Below are positions 59,736-64,000 of a stretch of DNA of 64,000 nt, one piece after another. Under the pieces are notes generated by a model, which saw only the letters and a list, made by a program, of their open reading frames with translations, had not been told where the DNA came from and ran no database searches. Source of the stretch: Chelydra serpentina (taxonomy: Eukaryota; Chordata; Testudines; Chelydridae); contig JBAIAC010000027.1 in assembly GCA_037349315.1 (NCBI GenBank), positions 17,097,501-17,161,500 on the forward strand, given 5' to 3'. The translations under genes were made by a program, and so were the position numbers. Each line of letters begins with the position of its first letter. The stretch's first letter is position 1.

Positions 59736-60182
59736 AAGGCTATGTGTACACTTAGAACACTACAGTGGCACAGATGACTGTAGCATTTCCGTGTATCATA
59801 GAATCACAGAATATCAGGGTTGGAAGGGACCTTAGGAGGTCATCTAGTCCAACCCCCTGCTCAAAGCAGGGCCAATCCCCAATTTTTGCCCCAGATCCCT
59901 AAATGGCCCCCTCAAGGATTGAACTCACAACCCCGGGTTTAGTAGGCCAATGCTCAAACCACTGAGCTATCCCTCCCCCCTGAGACACTCACTACAGTTC
60001 CAGGAGGTGTTCTTCCATCACTGTAGTTAATTCACCTCCCTGAGTGGTGGTAGCTAGGCTGATGGAAGAATGCTTCCACTGACCTAGTGCTGTCTATGTC
60101 GGCGGTTAGAACAGTTTAACTACAACGCTTAGGGTTATGGATTTTTCACACCCCTGAGCAACACAGCTAGTTCAACCTAACT
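59736..60182. mobile_element. DNA transposon interrupted by a tortoise SINE
   Basis: Starts AAGGCTATGTGTACACTTAG and holds CTGTAGCATTTCCGTGTA before the SINE. It resumes TCACTACAGTTCCAGGAGGT, with inner inverted arms TAGCTAGGCTGATGGAAGAA and TTCCACTGACCTAGTGCTGT. The right terminus has decayed near TTCAACCTAACTTTTCAG. Confidence 0.7.
59795..59984 (-). mobile_element. Tortoise Pol III/SINE, full length
   Basis: The minus strand starts GGGGGGAGGGATAGCTCAGT, has B box GGGTTGTGAGTTCAATCC and a CR1-type tail. It ends AACCCTGATATTCTGTGATT plus CTATGATA. It is the best-preserved copy in the window, with an almost intact internal promoter. Confidence 0.92.
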
Positions 60183-60334
60183 TTTCAGTCCATCCCAGCC
60201 CTGAGAAGCCCCAGAAAACATCTGAAAGTAAATGGCATGGAGGAGAGAAATTGCTTCCAACTTTAAAAAGATATTTCCCTATTACTTTATTATTATTATT
60301 TATTATTAATAATAATAGTAGTAGTAGTAACAAC

Positions 60335-60545
60335 AACAGCTAGCTCTTAAGGCATTTCATCCATAGCTCTCAAAGAGTTATACAAAAGATGGGGAAACTT
60401 TTTTTACAGATTGGGAAACTGAGGCACAGAAAGGGAAGTGATTTGCCCAAGGTTACCCAGCAGGCCAGTGGCAGAGGTGGAAATAGCACTCGGATGTCCT
60501 GAGTCCTAGTCAGGTGCTCTATGTACTAGGCAACATTGCCTTCAA
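60335..60545 (-). mobile_element. tRNA/CORE-type SINE, antisense
   Basis: TTACAGATTGGGAAACTGAG, GCACAGAAAGGGAAGTGATT, TGCCCAAGGTTACCCAGCAG, then CCTAGTCAGGTGCTCTATGT. It follows an ATT/AGT-rich simple stretch (60284-60330). Confidence 0.82.
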
Positions 60546-61805
60546 CTATTATAAATTTCTAATGGTAATAAAGCCTTCTACAGAGTTCCTTTATCTGTCC
60601 AATAAGGATGGAATTCTTTAGAACACACCACTGATAGCTAAAGGCCCTTTGGAATGGATCTATGGGTTATAATTCAATAGTCTTTTTCTGCAGGCCTGTT
60701 TCTTGTGGTATTGGCTTGTGTATTTAAGAGATTAATTTTGTGTTTGGTGCAAAGCAGAAGGATTAGGAACATAGGAGGCTCCAAGTGCTCAATAGGTAGT
60801 TAAGAAAACCTCTTCTAAATAAAGATTATTTCAGAACTGCACTCAGTGCAAGTTACAGTTGAATGCACTATTTAAATGAAGAAAGGGCTTTTTGCAATTC
60901 CTTGCCAAGAACAGCAGATCTTTAACCTCCTTGAAATGAGAAGACCTATGGATTGGAAGGATGTGAGTAGCCTCATTGACTTCCTTGGTGCTCAGCCTTT
61001 TTGCAGGATCAAGCCCTCAGTCTGTTGGTCAGATACCATGGTACAATATCTAACTTAGGGCTTTCTATAGCACCCACTAGTGTACTAAGGGCTCTGACTG
61101 TTTAAATAAAGTAATAATAATAAAATTAGTATAGTCACCCTTAGCTGTAAAACAGCTCTTTAACAGATATGGCTCTGGGCCACATTACAAAAAATCGGTC
61201 ATCTGCCATTTTAGCTTCTATGTGCTGTTGTCACTTAGCTCATAATTTCATATCTTTCCATTCCTAGCCTCTGAGATAATCTGATGGGGATAGGACAAGA
61301 CAGATGCCTTCATACAACTATAATCAGGTGCTCTCTTTGCTATGTAACTAACCTGCCTATTGGAGAACTGGTTTATCCATCACTTCAGCCTGACCCTTTT
61401 TGTAAAGTTATTGTTTGATATCAAAAATAATGATGGGTTCTTTCTATTTTTAATTATTGAAAGTAATGTGCTGCGTGCATGCAAGTGAAGATGGTATGGC
61501 CTAAAGCAAACAGGGTATAAAGTCAGTCCTTCACACTAAATACAGCATAGAATAAATACTAACACAGAATGCTGAAAGGAAGGAGAAAGAGAAGGAGGGA
61601 GGGGGAAGGTTTGGGGATGAGTCATCTCTTAATTTTCTACACTTTCCACAAAGCTATTAGTTCTGGAAAATGAGGTTGAAAGTTTTGCCATCACAGTGAG
61701 AAAATGTTGTGGAAAGTGAGGTGAAATCCCAGAAATATTGAAGTCAATGAGAGTTTTGCCATAGCCTTCAATGGGGCTAGGATTTCACCTGTGATGTTTA
61801 GAGCA
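60546..61805. other. Intergenic stretch, nothing recognised
   Basis: AT-rich; no gene or clear repeat. A palindromic fragment (AAATCCCAGAAATATTGAAG, CAATGGGGCTAGGATTTCAC) lies near 61723-61790. Confidence 0.45.
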
Positions 61806-61809
61806 GATT

Positions 61810-62065
61810 GGGAGTCGGGACTCTTGGGTTCTGTTCTGCATGGCTTTGAGCAAGTCACTTAGGGCCAGACTTGCAAGTGCTCAGTACACCCAACTGGGCC
61901 AGATTGGCTGAAGAGCTCAGCTCCCATTTAGACACCTAGGTGAAGGTGTTTTTTTAAAAAGTGTTCAGCAACCAACACACCCCATTGGAAAACGGAGGTC
62001 TTTTCAAAATCTGCCAGATTACTTTGGTGTCTAAATGGGAGTTGAGCTCTTTTTAAAATCTGGTC
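61810..62065. mobile_element. SINE start split by a foldback repeat
   Basis: GACTCTTGGGTTCTGTTCTG and TGGCTTTGAGCAAGTCACTT are SINE body. Then a hairpin repeat (GGGCCAGACTTGCAAGTGCT; arms CAGCTCCCATTTAGACACC and GGTGTCTAAATGGGAGTTGA) fills 61862-62072, followed by GACTTGTCTATGACTCAGTG. Confidence 0.6.
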
Positions 62066-62411
62066 CTCGACTTGTCTATGACTCAGTGTACATATCTATG
62101 TGGATAATAATTCATTAATGTTAGCAAACTGTTATGAGATTCTCAACTGAAAGGTACTAGAGAAGGACAACATGTTTTACCACTACTCCATAAAGAAAAA
62201 TAAAATCAAACCTCACATCATGGGGCAGAATGACCAGTCCCCCATGCTACATCACATGTGGATATAATGTTGACTCAGTCTATTCTAGAAGGAAGGGTAG
62301 GTCCGTTTATCTGCCAACTCATATTCTCCTACATGCACATTAGGAACTTCAGAGTATGAATGGCAGAACTATACCATACAATTCTGTTCAGATGCACAGC
62401 TTATTGTTATT

Positions 62412-62522
62412 GGGCCAGATCCTTGGCTTATATCAATCAGCATAGTGCCACTGACTTCATGGATTTCATTTACATCAATGGAGCTATGCCAGTTTGCATG
62501 AGCTGAGGATCTGACCCCCAAT
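62412..62522. repeat. Palindromic MITE-like repeat
   Basis: GGGCCAGATCCTTGGC pairs with GCTGAGGATCTGACCCCC; inner arms ATCAGCATAGTGCCACTGAC and TGGAGCTATGCCAG pair loosely. Confidence 0.65.
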
Positions 62523-64000
62523 ACTATTGTTTTTAAAGAGCGTGTTATTGCTGATGTGTCTGAGAGGATTACCACCGGTTATCCTAAGATAAGCACAAAG
62601 GATGCAAACATTACCCCTTCCCTTTAAAATAATTTAAATTTAATAACGCAAAGTAACAGGCTGTCTCCATCTATTTTGTGGTAGTGGCCTATGGGGTTTT
62701 TTGTTTTGTCCTTAAAATAATTTTTACTGGTGATTAATGCTCATAAGATTACTCCTAAAAGACTCCTGGTTACACCCTTATAAGACAATACTACTCTTGA
62801 TTACAATAAAGAATAAATATGAAAGTAGAACACAAAAAAAGAAGGAACAAGATTAATAAATTACAATTGTTAGCAAGTGCTAACATGTATCAAAAATGGC
62901 AATCCTCTGGAGGATAGCTGAGCGGCTCTTATTCAGGTCAATGACTCCTTTTGTGATTCCCTTCTCCAAAAAGAGCATTTTTCAATGATTTATGTATAAT
63001 AATCTCTACATCAGCATATCTTATTTATCACTATTTGTTAGCTGAACATGTACCAAGAGTCTTGTACTGAAGCCATTAGCAGTGGAAAAAACAAGTGAGA
63101 TAATGGCATAAAATTATACATATATAAAAATAAATATCAATGTAACTATTGAATATTTATGTGAATGTACACGTAGACAGAATATGTGATGATGTGGTAT
63201 AAAGGCTTTACTGGCATGAGTTCGCTATCCACATTGTTAGGGCTGGTTAAATTTTTGAATGAAACTTTTTTTACCATCAGAAAATGGGGTTTAATCAAAA
63301 AGTAAAATTTTGTGGGGAGAGACTTTGGAATTCTCCATCAGGAAAATGAAAAATATTTTCTTTTGGGCCAACATTCATCTTGGCATCCCTCTGAGCCAAC
63401 ATTGTGCATCATTGGAGTTATAGTGCTGGCTCCCCGCCATCACCTGTCAGACTACATCACCCATAGTTTCTCCTCGTGGCTGAACCACCACAGTGCATCA
63501 TGGGAGACCCATGGTGACTCAGACAGCAGTGCATCATGGGAGATGCAGTCCTGCTAGGGCACTTGGATAATTTTGTTTTGATTTGGGGGTCAGATAAAAT
63601 AGTAGTCTATTTAAAACCAAATGGAACATAATGTTCAGAACTGACAACAGACCACTTTTATTTTACTTAAGAAGTTTTTGGTATGGACAATGAAAGCTAC
63701 TGTTGTGATGGACTAGTGGCTGTCTTGACATGACAGTACCCCATTTAGACTGATGATTCAAAGGACTCACACCCTTTCACTTCTGGGTCATCTAGTCATA
63801 GGTCACCTGGCTAGATAGTGACAGTGATGGCTCTTCGTTGGCCTCTGCAAAATGAGTTGAGAGTGTCAGTCCAGTTTATAGAGGACAGAGCTGGGCAAAA
63901 GAAAACTGTCCATTACTATTTGCTAATGTTTAAAATTAATTTTAAAAGGGCAGCTTGGACCAGTTTTTCAAAAGACTCAGGGCCAGAATTAAAGTGCTCA
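62523..64000. other. Intergenic stretch, no gene recognised
   Basis: AT-rich. GGGCTGGTTAAATTTTTGAA at 63240 is a likely start of the AGAGYTGG-type element family. Three copies of GTGCATCATGGGAGA-like sequence occur at about 63405-63545. Confidence 0.4.

Overview
The window looks like vertebrate nuclear DNA, most likely from a cryptodiran turtle. The evidence is several tRNA-derived SINEs with a CR1-type 3' tail (the tortoise Pol III/SINE or Cry type), many CR1 LINE 3' ends closed by short ATTCTATG repeats, Penelope-like remnants, many short inverted-repeat DNA transposons, and long CA and GAAA microsatellites. There are no bacterial-type operons. The species call rests on repeat families recognised from memory, not on a database search.

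One host gene can be read with confidence. It is a sarcomeric-type myosin regulatory light chain on the minus strand, best matched to MYL10, running from about 24,810 down past the left edge. A TATA box (24,833-24,840) lies upstream of a short 5' UTR and an exon 1 that ends exactly after the ATG (24,762-24,764). Exons 2-6 follow at 17,492-17,581, 11,531-11,606, 9,845-9,949, 6,152-6,230 and 891-939. All have GT/AG borders and all splice phases agree, giving 134 codons in frame. The last coding exon, about 32 codons, must lie left of base 1. None of these exons is a long ORF.

The introns (1-24.8 kb) hold SINEs, CR1 fragments and inverted-repeat elements. They also hold a decayed Penelope-like element (12.5-15.1 kb) split by a CR1 copy that keeps a 222-codon open reverse transcriptase C-terminus. 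Simple repeats lie unusually close to the splice sites of exons 1, 2, 3 and 5.

From 25 to 64 kb no host exon was found. This is probably the upstream intergenic region; in human the neighbour on this side of MYL10 is CUX1. It is a mosaic of SINE, CR1, Penelope and DNA-transposon remnants. The richest part is 49.7-53.6 kb. There a decayed CR1 endonuclease region is split by a 532-bp hAT-like element with an 8-bp target duplication. That element is itself split by a 112-bp hAT-like MITE with its own 8-bp duplication. A second, inverted relative next to it has expanded into a G-rich minisatellite with a 99-bp period. Because 99 is a multiple of three, this minisatellite creates false 410- and 555-codon ORFs on opposite strands. 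I found no convincing new protein-coding system; the most unusual objects are these nested transposons, the minisatellite, and the repeats crowding the MYL10 splice sites.
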